Origin: Herbaspirillum sp. AP02
GTDB lineage: Bacteria > Pseudomonadota > Gammaproteobacteria > Burkholderiales > Burkholderiaceae_D
Length of the DNA: 64,000 bases
Direction: 5' to 3'
Assembly (NCBI RefSeq): GCF_015767275.1
Contig: NZ_JADWMY010000010.1
Span: 1 to 64,000 of the forward strand
Part shown: in pieces, positions 1 through 8,289 of the stretch
How positions within the stretch are numbered: the first letter of the stretch is position 1
How the letters are laid out: each line of letters starts with the position of its first letter
Notes under the pieces: model-generated
The model's database searches: none
Seen by the model: the letters and a program-made list of their open reading frames with translations, nothing else
Told to the model about the DNA's origin: nothing
Made by a program: the position numbers and the translations under genes

Positions 1-414
1 CTCCCACTTCTCCCCCTTCGCCTCCGAGACTGGCGGAAATGCCTTTTTAAGCCGGATTACCGACGCTTGCCCATTGCTGACCAATCCTGTCCGTATTGTT
101 TGTACAACATCGCGCATACGCGCTTTCATTCGCAAAATCGCGCTATCACAAGGCCTTCCGCACGATCCCTCGCCTGAAGCAATAGGCACCTACCAGAAAT
201 TTTTAGAATAAGAATCACTTTTATTTGTAGATTCTTTATAATTGTAAATATCTTGTATCAATTCGAAAACCAACGAGCGATACCGGATAACAAAAAAACA
301 CGTACTCGCCAGCCATTGCGGCGGTGCAGGCCGGGTCCCCGCTGACCGACCGGCCGCCCGTCCGACTCATAGCCAGCCAAGAGAACCCAAAACAACTTCT
401 CTCGGAACCTTGCC
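1..414. other. Left-edge intergenic region, promoter side of the receptor gene
   Basis: No convincing coding region is visible before the receptor start at 415. Bases 180-270 are markedly AT-rich compared with the rest of the window and hold the Fur-box-like site and a candidate -10 box, listed separately. Bases 1-180 show no recognisable gene or terminator. The segment may be the upstream region of a gene that lies outside the window. Confidence 0.5.
207..242 (+). promoter_or_regulatory. Fur-box-like operator overlapping a candidate promoter
   Basis: AATAAGAATCACTTTTATT at 207-225 is an imperfect 19-base palindrome with the 7-1-7 look of a Fur box. It matches a common Fur-box form at about 15 of 19 positions by eye. 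A TATAAT hexamer follows at 237-242, so the box would cover the -35 region and block transcription when iron is plentiful. The leader to the receptor start would be about 165 bases. The match was made by eye, not by a scored matrix. Confidence 0.55.
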
Positions 415-2673
415 ATGAGCTACATCAAGAGCCGCAAGCACGCGCAGCCCGCGTTCGCTTCGACCCGCCTGTCCGCCGCCGTTGCCGGCGCCCTGCTGCT
501 GCCCGCCGTCGGCGTCCACGCCCAGACCAGCACCCTGCCCAAGGTGGAAGTGACCGCTGCCCAGGAATCGGATTACAAGGCCGACAAGGCCTCCTCCACC
601 AAATACAGCCAGCCGCTGGTGGATACCCCGCAGACCCTGACCGTCATCAAGAAGCAACTGATCGACCAGCAAGGCGCCACCACCCTGACCGAGGCGCTGC
701 GCAACAGCCCCGGCGTGGGCACCTTCTATCTCGGTGAGAACGGCAACACCAGCACCGGCGACGCCATCTACATGCGCGGCTTCGACAGCTCCAGCGCGAT
801 CTTCGTGGACAACGTGCGCGACCTCGGTTCGATCTCGCGCGACATGTTCAACATCCAGCAGGTGGAAGTATTGAAGGGTCCGGCCGGCACCGACAGCGGC
901 CGTGGCTCGCCGACCGGTTCCATCAATCTGGTCACCAAGCAGGCCGAGATGAGCAACTTCTTCAACGCCTCCACCACCTACGGCAGCTGGAACCAGAAGC
1001 GTGGTACCGCCGACTGGAACAAGGTTCTGGATGAAGACCGCGGCATCGCCCTGCGCCTGAACCTGATGAAGCAGGACAGCGGCGTCCCCGGTCGCCACGA
1101 AGTCAAGAATGACCGCTACGGCATCGCGCCCTCGCTGGCCTTCGGCCTGAACGGTCCGACCCGGGTGTTCCTGAACTACCTGCACATCGATCAGGACAAC
1201 GTCCCCGATGGCGGTGTACCGACCATCGGCCTGCCCGGCTATACCTCGCCGGACCCGGCCCGTCCGTACATCTCCAGCGCCCCGCGCGTGGGTTCCAGCA
1301 ACTTCTACGGCAGCGTGAACGACTACGACAAGGTCACCTCCGACATGTTCACCGCCCGCGTGGAACATGACTTCTCGCAGGACCTGAAGCTGCAGAACAC
1401 CACCCGCTACGCCAAGACCACCCAGGATTATTTCCTGACCTCCTTCATGGCGACCGGCACCGCCACCAGCACCCGACCGACCGGCCTGCTCACCCCTTCG
1501 GCGACCAATCTGTCGACCTGGACCCTGGCCCGCAACCTGCCCACCCGCAAGGACCAGTCCAATGAAATCCTCACCAACCAGACCAACCTGACGGCCAACC
1601 TGAAGACCGGTTCGCTGCAGCACACCCTGGTGGGCGGCGTGGAATTCACGCAGGAAAAACAGCACGCCACCTCCTTCACCACCAGCGGCACGCTGCCGGC
1701 GGCCAACCTGTACAGCCCGAACGCCAACTTCGGCAATGGCAGCTTCACCATCACCCCGACCGGCTACAACGATGGCAAGACCGATACCATTTCGGCCTAC
1801 CTGTTCGACACCGTGAAGTTCAACGAGCAGTGGTCGATCAACGGCGGCATCCGCGAAGACCACTATCGCACTACGTATTACTCCAACGCCGCCGGCACCA
1901 TCACCAACCTGTCGACCTCGGGCAACCTGTTCAACTGGAAGCTGGCCGCGATCTTCAAGCCGACCGACTACAGCAGCATCTACGCGCTGTATGCCACTTC
2001 GCAGCAGCCGCCGGGTGGCGCCAACTTCGCGCTCTCCAGCGCGGTCAACAGCGCCGCCAATTCCAACTACGCACCGCAAAAGACCAAGACCAGCGAACTG
2101 GGCACCAAGTGGGATCTGCTGAACAAGAAGCTGGCCGTAACCGCTGCCGTGTTCCATACCGAAGTGAGCAATGAAGTCGAGCAGGACGGCACCTCCGGTC
2201 GCTACTTCCAGACCGGCAAGAAGACCGTGCAGGGGATCGAACTGGGCGTGACCGGTGACGTCACCAACAACCTCTCGGTGGCCGCCGGCTACACCTGGAT
2301 GGACACCAAGGTCGACAGCGGCGCCATCACCACCGCCTCGGGCGAGAACAACCTGGCCTACACACCCAAGCAGGCCTTCACCTCCTGGGCGACCTACCGC
2401 CTGCCGCAAGGCTTCACCATCGGTGGCGGTGCACGCTACGTCAGCTCGCTGCTGCGCGGCACCGACGGTGCGGTCGGCACGCCCAAGTACGCCAATTCCT
2501 ACTGGGTGGTGGACAGCATGCTCGGTTATGTCGTGAACAAGAACGTGGACCTGCAGTTGAATCTCTATAATATTTTCAACAAGGATTACGTAGCGGCAAT
2601 CAACAAGAGCGGCTATCGTTACACCCCGGGGTCGCCACGCGCCGTGGCACTCACCGCCAACTTCAAGTTCTGA
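415..2673 (+). CDS. TonB-dependent siderophore receptor (Fiu/PiuA-like)
   Basis: This is an outer-membrane receptor expected to import ferric siderophore with energy from TonB-ExbBD. The 752-residue protein starts with a signal peptide whose cleavage is likely after VGVHA near residue 41, followed by LPKVEVTA, which resembles a TonB box. A plug domain (about 65-170) contains the typical VEVLKGPAGTDSG stretch. The 22-strand barrel follows and ends in the aromatic residue of NFKF, as outer-membrane proteins do. Length is normal for the family. The next gene encodes a PiuC/YbiX-type hydroxylase, a pairing known for the PiuA and Fiu catecholate receptors, so a catecholate-type ligand is likely but inferred. 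A Fur-like site lies upstream. Confidence 0.93.
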   Translation: MSYIKSRKHAQPAFASTRLSAAVAGALLLPAVGVHAQTSTLPKVEVTAAQESDYKADKASSTKYSQPLVDTPQTLTVIKKQLIDQQGATTLTEALRNSPGVGTFYLGENGNTSTGDAIYMRGFDSSSAIFVDNVRDLGSISRDMFNIQQVEVLKGPAGTDSGRGSPTGSINLVTKQAEMSNFFNASTTYGSWNQKRGTADWNKVLDEDRGIALRLNLMKQDSGVPGRHEVKNDRYGIAPSLAFGLNGPTRVFLNYLHIDQDNVPDGGVPTIGLPGYTSPDPARPYISSAPRVGSSNFYGSVNDYDKVTSDMFTARVEHDFSQDLKLQNTTRYAKTTQDYFLTSFMATGTATSTRPTGLLTPSATNLSTWTLARNLPTRKDQSNEILTNQTNLTANLKTGSLQHTLVGGVEFTQEKQHATSFTTSGTLPAANLYSPNANFGNGSFTITPTGYNDGKTDTISAYLFDTVKFNEQWSINGGIREDHYRTTYYSNAAGTITNLSTSGNLFNWKLAAIFKPTDYSSIYALYATSQQPPGGANFALSSAVNSAANSNYAPQKTKTSELGTKWDLLNKKLAVTAAVFHTEVSNEVEQDGTSGRYFQTGKKTVQGIELGVTGDVTNNLSVAAGYTWMDTKVDSGAITTASGENNLAYTPKQAFTSWATYRLPQGFTIGGGARYVSSLLRGTDGAVGTPKYANSYWVVDSMLGYVVNKNVDLQLNLYNIFNKDYVAAINKSGYRYTPGSPRAVALTANFKF

Positions 2674-2776
2674 CCCTGCCCATGGCGATGATTTGATCTG
2701 CCTCAGCCCTGGCGCCATGCACTTTGCCTAAAGTGATGGTGCCCGCTGAGTCCTTCATGGATCAGCCAGACTTGAC

Positions 2777-2803
2777 GGCCCCTCCCGCGTGGAGGGGCCT
2801 TTT
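2777..2803 (+). terminator. Rho-independent terminator after the receptor gene
   Basis: GGCCCCTCC pairs with GGAGGGGCC around a 5-base loop, and TTTT follows. It lies 104 bases after the receptor stop and only 25 bases before the hydroxylase start. The hydroxylase is therefore probably expressed by partial read-through or from a start site that is not obvious. Confidence 0.8.
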
Positions 2804-2827
2804 CATTCGCGACAGGAGTAGTCCATC

Positions 2828-3508
2828 ATGATGCTGCACATTCCCGAAGTCCTCAGCGCCGAGCAGGTGCGCCACATCCGCACCGAACTGGACCGCGCCG
2901 ACTGGATCGACGGCCGCGCCACCGTCGGCGACCAGGGCGCACGTGTGAAGCGCAACCGGCAACTGCCGGAGCATTCGCCGCTGGGCTTCCAGCTGGGCGA
3001 GATCATCCTGGAGGCGCTGCGCAGAAATCCCCTGTTCTTCGCCGCTGCCCTGCCCAAGAAGACCATGCCGCCGCTGTTCAACAGCTACGAAGGCGGCGAA
3101 CATTATGGCCTGCACGTCGATGGCTCGGTGCGCAACCTGCCCAATGCCGCCGGCAGCATCCGCACCGATGTCTCCACCACGGTGTTCCTGTCGGACCCGG
3201 ATGAGTACGAAGGGGGCGAGCTGGTGGTGGTCGATACCTACGGCACCCACGAGGTCAAGCTGCCGGCCGGCGACATGATCGTCTATCCCTCCACCAGCCT
3301 GCACCGTGTCGAACCGGTCACTCGTGGCGCCCGCGTCTGTTCCTTCTTCTGGACCCAGAGCATGGTGCGCGACGACTGGCAGCGCAGCATGCTCTTCGAA
3401 CTGGACCGCAACATCTACAGCCTGCGCCAGCAGATCGGCGACACCGATGAAGTGCTGGGACTGACCGGGCATTATCACAACCTGCTGCGGCAGTGGGCGG
3501 AAGTGTAA
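2828..3508 (+). CDS. piuC: PKHD-type Fe(II)/2-oxoglutarate dioxygenase (PiuC/YbiX family)
   Basis: This 226-residue cytosolic protein belongs to the prolyl-4-hydroxylase-like (P4Hc) dioxygenases. The metal ligands are visible as HVD in GLHVDGSVR (about residues 97-105) and a distal His in SLHRVEP, with a downstream Arg expected to bind 2-oxoglutarate. Length fits YbiX and PiuC (about 225). The gene lies 155 bases behind a TonB siderophore receptor, the same pairing as fiu-ybiX and piuA-piuC, which is the main ground for the name. Its substrate is not established; a role in handling imported siderophore has been suggested. The sequence AGGAG sits about 8 bases before the ATG. Confidence 0.9.
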   Translation: MMLHIPEVLSAEQVRHIRTELDRADWIDGRATVGDQGARVKRNRQLPEHSPLGFQLGEIILEALRRNPLFFAAALPKKTMPPLFNSYEGGEHYGLHVDGSVRNLPNAAGSIRTDVSTTVFLSDPDEYEGGELVVVDTYGTHEVKLPAGDMIVYPSTSLHRVEPVTRGARVCSFFWTQSMVRDDWQRSMLFELDRNIYSLRQQIGDTDEVLGLTGHYHNLLRQWAEV

Positions 3509-3545
3509 TTCTCGAAGTGTAAATTCTTTATATTGTTTAAGCGGA

Positions 3546-3578
3546 AAAGGCCGTCCGGCATGACACCGGACGGCCTTT
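3546..3578. terminator. Bidirectional terminator between convergent genes
   Basis: AAAGGCCGTCCGG pairs perfectly with CCGGACGGCCTTT around a 7-base loop. A residues on one side and T residues on the other suit termination in both directions. It lies between piuC on the plus strand and the ammonia-lyase on the minus strand. Confidence 0.85.
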
Positions 3579-3602
3579 CTGCTTTCTTCCCCCAGGGTGG
3601 GA

Positions 3603-5231
3603 TCAGACGAAACGTCCGATGGCCGCCGTCACCGCCTCCCGCACCGACCCGCTGACCACGAAGCCCTGCGCGGCCTGCACGTCGTCATGGAACCAGCGGT
3701 CGCCCTCCAGGCAGGCCGGGATCTGCCGGCGGATCTCGTCGTAGGCCGCCTGCGTTCCACGGCCCAGCACGAAGTCCTTGAGCAGTTCTTCGGTCATCGT
3801 CAGCGCCTGCGCCGCCAGCAGCATTTCCACGCCGATGATGTACTGCGTGTTCTGCACCACCGTCAGGGCCTTGCGCGCGCACCAGGTGGAGTTGGAGATG
3901 TGGTCCTCGCTATTGCCCTTGGAGGGGATGCTGTCGACGCTGCCCGGCATGCACAGCGTGCGGTTTTCCATCACCAGCGCACTCATCGAACACTGCACCA
4001 CCGGATAGCCGGTATTGACGCCGCGCACGCCACTCATCAGGTTGCGCGGCAGCCCCCACGACAGCGTGGGATCGATCAGCCGCGCAATGCGGCGCTCGCA
4101 GATGCTGCCCAGGTCGGTGATGGCCATGGCCAGCAGGTCCATGGCCTGGGCCAGGTACTGGCCGTGGAAGTTGCCGCCGGAAATGATCTCGAAACCCTCG
4201 CCATCTTCCTTGTTGAAGATCAGCGGGTTATCGGTGGCCGAATTGGTCTCCTTCTCGATGATGGTGTCGATGTAGTCCAGCGCATCGAATACCGGGCCAT
4301 ACACCTGCGGCGCGCAACGCAGCGAATACACATCCTGGATGCGCGCCGTATAGGGGATATCGGTGCGCCGCAATTCGTCCGGCAGTTGCACCGCACGCGC
4401 CGCGTGGGTGGTGCGGGTGGAACCCTGCAGGAGGGTGCGGATCACGTCCGCCGTTTTGATCTGCCCGGCGTGCGGCCGCGCCTGCTGGATGCGCGGATCG
4501 AAGGCCGACATCTCGGCGCGCATGGCCTCCAGCGTCAACCCCAGCGAGAGGCAGGCATCCGTCAGCAGGTGGCGCGCATCGCGCGCCGCCAGGATAGCCA
4601 CCGCCAGCGAGGCGGTGCAGCCATTGATCAGCGCCGAGGCATCCTTGGCCTTGAGGTCGAACTTCACCGGTGCGATGCCGGCCTGTTCGATGGCCTGTGG
4701 AGCCCGCATGCGCTGCCCCTGGAACATCACCTCGGCCTCGTCGAAACCAGCGATGGCGGCAGCCAGATAGGCCAGCGGTGCCAGGTCGCCGGAGGCCCCC
4801 ACCGAGCCCTTCTGCGGCATGATGGGGTGGATGCCGGCATTGAGGAAGGCCAGCAGGCGATCCACCACCTCCACCCGGGGCGCGGAATAGTTGGAGGCGA
4901 ACGCGTTGGCACGCAACAGCATGGTGGCGCGGCTGACTTCCTCGGAGAAGGGTTCACCGATGCCGGCGCTGTGGGCGCGGATCAACTGGGTCTGGAACAG
5001 TTCGATATGTTCCACCTTGATGCGCGTGTCCTTGAGCAGCCCCACGCCGGTATTGAAGCTGTACATCATGGGCGCTTCATCGTGCATCCAGGTGCTTTCG
5101 ATGTAGTCGCGGCTGTGCTTGAGGGCCGCGCGCGATGAGTCAGCCAGGGCGACCTTGAGATGCGGTGCGCGGGCAACGCTGATGACTTGCGCGGCGCTGA
5201 GGTTGAAGCCGTCGATGGTGATGGTATGCAT
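3603..5231 (-). CDS. HAL/PAL/TAL-family aromatic amino acid ammonia-lyase (HutH-like)
   Basis: This 542-residue protein belongs to the histidine/phenylalanine ammonia-lyase family, which removes ammonia from an aromatic amino acid using the self-made MIO cofactor. The MIO triad Ala146-Ser147-Gly148 is intact in GSVGASGDLAPLAY. The catalytic Tyr equivalent is Tyr57 in MYSFNTGVG, where histidine ammonia-lyases usually read VYGINTGFG. The substrate-selective loop reads RAHSAGIGEP with His87. None of the other hut genes (hutU, hutI, hutG) is nearby. The gene starts 33 bases after the stop of puuD on the same strand, so the two probably share a transcript. Histidine is the default substrate guess, but the motif drift and purine setting leave this open. 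Confidence 0.85.
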   Translation of the reverse strand: MHTITIDGFNLSAAQVISVARAPHLKVALADSSRAALKHSRDYIESTWMHDEAPMMYSFNTGVGLLKDTRIKVEHIELFQTQLIRAHSAGIGEPFSEEVSRATMLLRANAFASNYSAPRVEVVDRLLAFLNAGIHPIMPQKGSVGASGDLAPLAYLAAAIAGFDEAEVMFQGQRMRAPQAIEQAGIAPVKFDLKAKDASALINGCTASLAVAILAARDARHLLTDACLSLGLTLEAMRAEMSAFDPRIQQARPHAGQIKTADVIRTLLQGSTRTTHAARAVQLPDELRRTDIPYTARIQDVYSLRCAPQVYGPVFDALDYIDTIIEKETNSATDNPLIFNKEDGEGFEIISGGNFHGQYLAQAMDLLAMAITDLGSICERRIARLIDPTLSWGLPRNLMSGVRGVNTGYPVVQCSMSALVMENRTLCMPGSVDSIPSKGNSEDHISNSTWCARKALTVVQNTQYIIGVEMLLAAQALTMTEELLKDFVLGRGTQAAYDEIRRQIPACLEGDRWFHDDVQAAQGFVVSGSVREAVTAAIGRFV

Positions 5232-5263
5232 GTGTGGTGTCTTCTTTCTGACGTGATCGGAGC

Positions 5264-6505
5264 CTACTTGGCGCCAGCCTGGAACCAGGCGGCCACGTCG
5301 GCGCGTTCTTCGTCGGTCATCTGGGTCATGTTGGCCAGCGGCATGTCCTTGGTCTGGACGGCGCGCTGGAAGATCTTGGCGGCGTGCTGGTGGATCAGCT
5401 CAGGGGTCTGCAGCATCATGCCCGCCGGTGCCGTGGCAAAGCCCGCCTGGGTCGGTTTGTCCGAATGGCAGCTGGCGCAGCGCTGGGTGATGATGGTCTG
5501 GATCCTGGTGAAGTCGGGCGCTGCCGCTGCAACCGGGGCGCCGCCTGCGGCGGCAGGCGCCGAGGCAGCCACCGGCGCTACCGGGCGCGGCGCGATCGCC
5601 ACCGCCACGGCCAGCAGCAGGGCCACCCCGGCGATGGGATAGCCGATCGACACCCGGCCCTTGTGCCGCAGATTGAAAAAGTGACGGATCAGCACACCCG
5701 CCGCCATGATCGCCGCCAGCACCAGCCAGCTATGGGCATGGGTATAGGTCATCGCATAGTGGTTGCTGATCATGATGAACAAAATGGGCAGCGTGAAGTA
5801 GTTGTTGTGCACGCTGCGCTGCTTGCCGCGACGACCGTGGATGGGGTCGGGCGAGCGGCCCTGCTGCATCGCCTCCACCAGCTTGCGTTGCCCGGGGATG
5901 ATCACCATCAGCACATTGCCGACCATGATGGTACCGATCATGGCACCCACGTGGATATAGGCGGCCCGTCCCGACAGCAGGTGCGTGAGCAGATAGGCCA
6001 CGGCCACGATGAAGACGAACATCACTAGCCCCAGCAGTCCTTCGCGCTTGCCCAGCGGCGAGCGGCACAGCAGGTCATAGACGATCCAGCCCAGCACCAG
6101 CGTGCCAATGCCCACGCCCACCGCTTCGATACCGGAGAGATTGGCCACCGACTTGTCCACCATCATGGCCGAGGCATTGAAGTAATAGACGATGAACAGC
6201 ATGGCCACGCCGGTGATCCAGGTGGCATAGGCTTCCCACTTGAACCAGTGCAGTTCTTGGGGCAGCTCGGCCGGTGCCACCAGATACTTCTGCGGATTGT
6301 AGAAACCGCCGCCGTGGACTGCCCACAGCTCGCCGGAGACACCCTTCTTCTCCAGGTCGCTGCCCGGCTTGGGCGGGCGGATGGAGTTGTCCAGCCAGAC
6401 GAAATAAAAAGAGGCGCCGATCCAGGCGATGCCCGTGATCAGGTGTAGCCAGCGAACCAGCAGATTGGCCCAGTCGATGCCATATGAAACCAGGAGTGCT
6501 TCCAT
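5264..6505 (-). CDS. puuD: PuuD, membrane urate hydroxylase with C-terminal cytochrome c domain
   Basis: PuuD oxidises urate to 5-hydroxyisourate in the inner membrane and passes electrons to a fused cytochrome c domain instead of directly to oxygen. The 413-residue protein begins with about eight hydrophobic segments (DUF989-type, residues 10-300), including LVRWLHLITGIAWIG and SNHYAMTYTHAHSW, whose histidines are characteristic. An Ala/Pro-rich linker leads to a cytochrome c domain with the haem motif CASCH at 343-347 and a probable Met ligand in the DMPLANMTQMT stretch. Length and layout are normal for PuuD. It is the first gene of a leftward unit with the ammonia-lyase and lies divergent from a LysR gene. 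GGGGAAG precedes the ATG. Confidence 0.93.
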   Translation of the reverse strand: MEALLVSYGIDWANLLVRWLHLITGIAWIGASFYFVWLDNSIRPPKPGSDLEKKGVSGELWAVHGGGFYNPQKYLVAPAELPQELHWFKWEAYATWITGVAMLFIVYYFNASAMMVDKSVANLSGIEAVGVGIGTLVLGWIVYDLLCRSPLGKREGLLGLVMFVFIVAVAYLLTHLLSGRAAYIHVGAMIGTIMVGNVLMVIIPGQRKLVEAMQQGRSPDPIHGRRGKQRSVHNNYFTLPILFIMISNHYAMTYTHAHSWLVLAAIMAAGVLIRHFFNLRHKGRVSIGYPIAGVALLLAVAVAIAPRPVAPVAASAPAAAGGAPVAAAAPDFTRIQTIITQRCASCHSDKPTQAGFATAPAGMMLQTPELIHQHAAKIFQRAVQTKDMPLANMTQMTDEERADVAAWFQAGAK

Positions 6506-7051
6506 GTCTTCCCCACGCAGGATTGCTGTCCGCCACCGCGACCTACTCCGGACAGGCGAGGCATTGCCTCAGGAATGGGCCGCCATGAAAGCCCTCCCCC
6601 GCCATGCATGCCGCATGGAAACTGCTGGATGAGTGGGAGTGAAGGCTTTCCGCGCGCCGGGACGCGCACGAAGCCTAGAAGTGGCGTCGCTGCTGGTCTC
6701 CCGTCGTGCTGCCGCTACGACCCGATGGCTGCTGCCATCTGTTGTCTCGGTCCTCGTCCTGCGGCGCTGCCCTCGTGAGGCTGGCAATGGCTGGCGCGGA
6801 CCGGTTGCACGAACGATAAACGCGGGGACCGTCCAAAACATGGCCGGCAACATATATTTGACATACGAAAGTTCATATACAAAAATGCCCCCTGGATGTG
6901 GGACGCTTGCGCTCGCATCACGCCAGGCCGCCGCCGCGAGCCGGCCTCGGTGAATAACAACGACAAGGCACCCACCCGATGCGGCGCCATCAGAGTGAAC
7001 GAAAAACCGTCACCTGCCCCACGCTAGAACAAAGACCCCGGAGACATCCCC
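6506..7051. promoter_or_regulatory. Divergent intergenic region between puuD and a LysR gene
   Basis: This 546-base gap has no credible coding region. An AT-rich island at 6847-6893 carries TTGACA at 6858-6863 and TATACA at 6876-6881. The spacing is too short for them to act as one sigma-70 promoter, so they may belong to separate or activated promoters. A LysR-type operator is expected here because LysR regulators usually control the divergent gene, but no clear T-N11-A dyad stood out. Confidence 0.4.
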
Positions 7052-7996
7052 ATGTCCAGGCTGCCTGACCACCTCGATATCCACCTCATCCGCATCCTCT
7101 ATCTGTTGCTGTGCGAAAAGAATGTCTCACGCGTGGCCCTGAAACTGAACCAGCCGCAACCCTCGATCTCCGCTTCGCTGCGCAAGCTGCGGGAGCTCAC
7201 CGGTGATCCCCTGCTGGTGCGCGGCGCCCGTGGCATGGTACCGACCCAGCATGGCGAAAGCCTGTTGAAACCGGCCAAGCGCATCCTCGACGAGACCGAA
7301 CGCCTGTTCGTCCCCAAGACCGCCTTCCTGCCGCAGGAGGAAGAGCGTACCTTCCACATCGCCGCGCCGGACTACATGAACACCCCCTTCTTCACCGAGG
7401 TGATCGCCCGCCTGCGTCGCGAATCACCGCGCAGTCACATCGTGATCCACGCGCTGGGCCCGGATACCGACTACGTGCGCCTGCTCTCGGACGGGGAACT
7501 GGACCTGGTCATCGCCAACTGGGACGAGCCACCCGCGCACCTGCACCTCACCAAGCTGTTCGACGACCCCATCGTCTGCCTGATGCGCGCCGACTGCGCC
7601 TATGCCAAGCGCACCGCGCGCGATGCGATGACCATCGAGGACTATCTCTCCCTGCCCCACGCCGCGCCTTCGCAGATCCTGCCCGGCTATCACGGCACCA
7701 TCGACAGCTTCCTGGAAAAACAGAACCTGCACCGCAACGTGGTGGTGGAGTCGGCCCACTTCCGCATGCTGCCCTACATGGTGGCGCAGACCGACCTGGT
7801 GCTGACGGCCGGCCAGCAGTTCGCCAGCTTCTACGAAAAGCTGCTGGCCCTGAAAAGCTATACGGTGCCCATCAAGTTCCCGCCGCTGCGCTTCTACCAG
7901 CTCTGGCACGAGCGCGTACACCAGGCCACCGAGCACAAGTGGCTGCGCGCCCAGGTGAGCGCGGCCGCCAAGCTGCTGGCCCAGGGGCGGGCATGA
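7052..7996 (+). CDS. LysR-family regulator, likely of urate or purine catabolism
   Basis: This is a 314-residue DNA-binding transcription regulator. The N-terminal winged helix-turn-helix (about residues 8-66) reads NVSRVALKLNQPQPSISASL and LVRGARGMVPTQHGE, standard for LysR proteins. The C-terminal part (about 95-305) is a periplasmic-binding-protein-like effector domain. It is divergent from puuD and followed after 293 bases by a urate/xanthine permease gene, so a purine intermediate such as urate is the likely inducer. That role comes from position only. GGAGA sits about 12 bases before the ATG. Confidence 0.88.
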   Translation: MSRLPDHLDIHLIRILYLLLCEKNVSRVALKLNQPQPSISASLRKLRELTGDPLLVRGARGMVPTQHGESLLKPAKRILDETERLFVPKTAFLPQEEERTFHIAAPDYMNTPFFTEVIARLRRESPRSHIVIHALGPDTDYVRLLSDGELDLVIANWDEPPAHLHLTKLFDDPIVCLMRADCAYAKRTARDAMTIEDYLSLPHAAPSQILPGYHGTIDSFLEKQNLHRNVVVESAHFRMLPYMVAQTDLVLTAGQQFASFYEKLLALKSYTVPIKFPPLRFYQLWHERVHQATEHKWLRAQVSAAAKLLAQGRA

Positions 7997-8063
7997 GGGA
8001 CATGGCTGGCATGGCGGCAGCCCGCCAGGACGCCGGCCAGCAAAGGGAAATGACACCCGACCA

Positions 8064-8110
8064 TATATCGCCCGGACGTGTAGCGGTATGCCGGGGCCAC
8101 TATATCGCCC
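8064..8110 (+). repeat. Direct repeat TATATCGCCC, two copies, upstream of the permease gene
   Basis: TATATCGCCC occurs at 8064-8073 and again at 8101-8110, 37 bases apart, in the 293-base gap between the LysR gene and the permease. The copies lie about 180-225 bases before the permease start. They could be paired regulator sites or part of a structured leader. No terminator or further gene is visible in the gap. Confidence 0.5.
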
Positions 8111-8289
8111 CTGCCGGATTGCTTTAGTATCGCCAGCATCAGGCCGGTATCCGCCTCCAAAGCGCACAGGAAGGCAGAACACGGCACTGAGCCGGAACCA
8201 CATTCAAGCGACAAGGCCGGCCCCGTTCCAGACAGCCGGGGCAAGGTCACATGTCAGGTTCCTCCATAAAAAATACCAGGAGACAGCCC

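Noticed and set aside
100-107. TTGTACAA as a regulator site
   Set aside because: An 8-base palindrome is common by chance and lies far from the promoter elements of the receptor.
367-2718. Long open reading (about 780 residues) on the minus strand over the receptor gene
   Set aside because: It is an antisense shadow of the receptor, created by high GC content. Its composition is Gly/Val/His-rich with no family motifs.
3597-5138. Plus-strand reading of about 510 residues over the ammonia-lyase
   Set aside because: The minus-strand lyase has an intact MIO motif and family length; the plus-strand product is His/Arg-rich without motifs.
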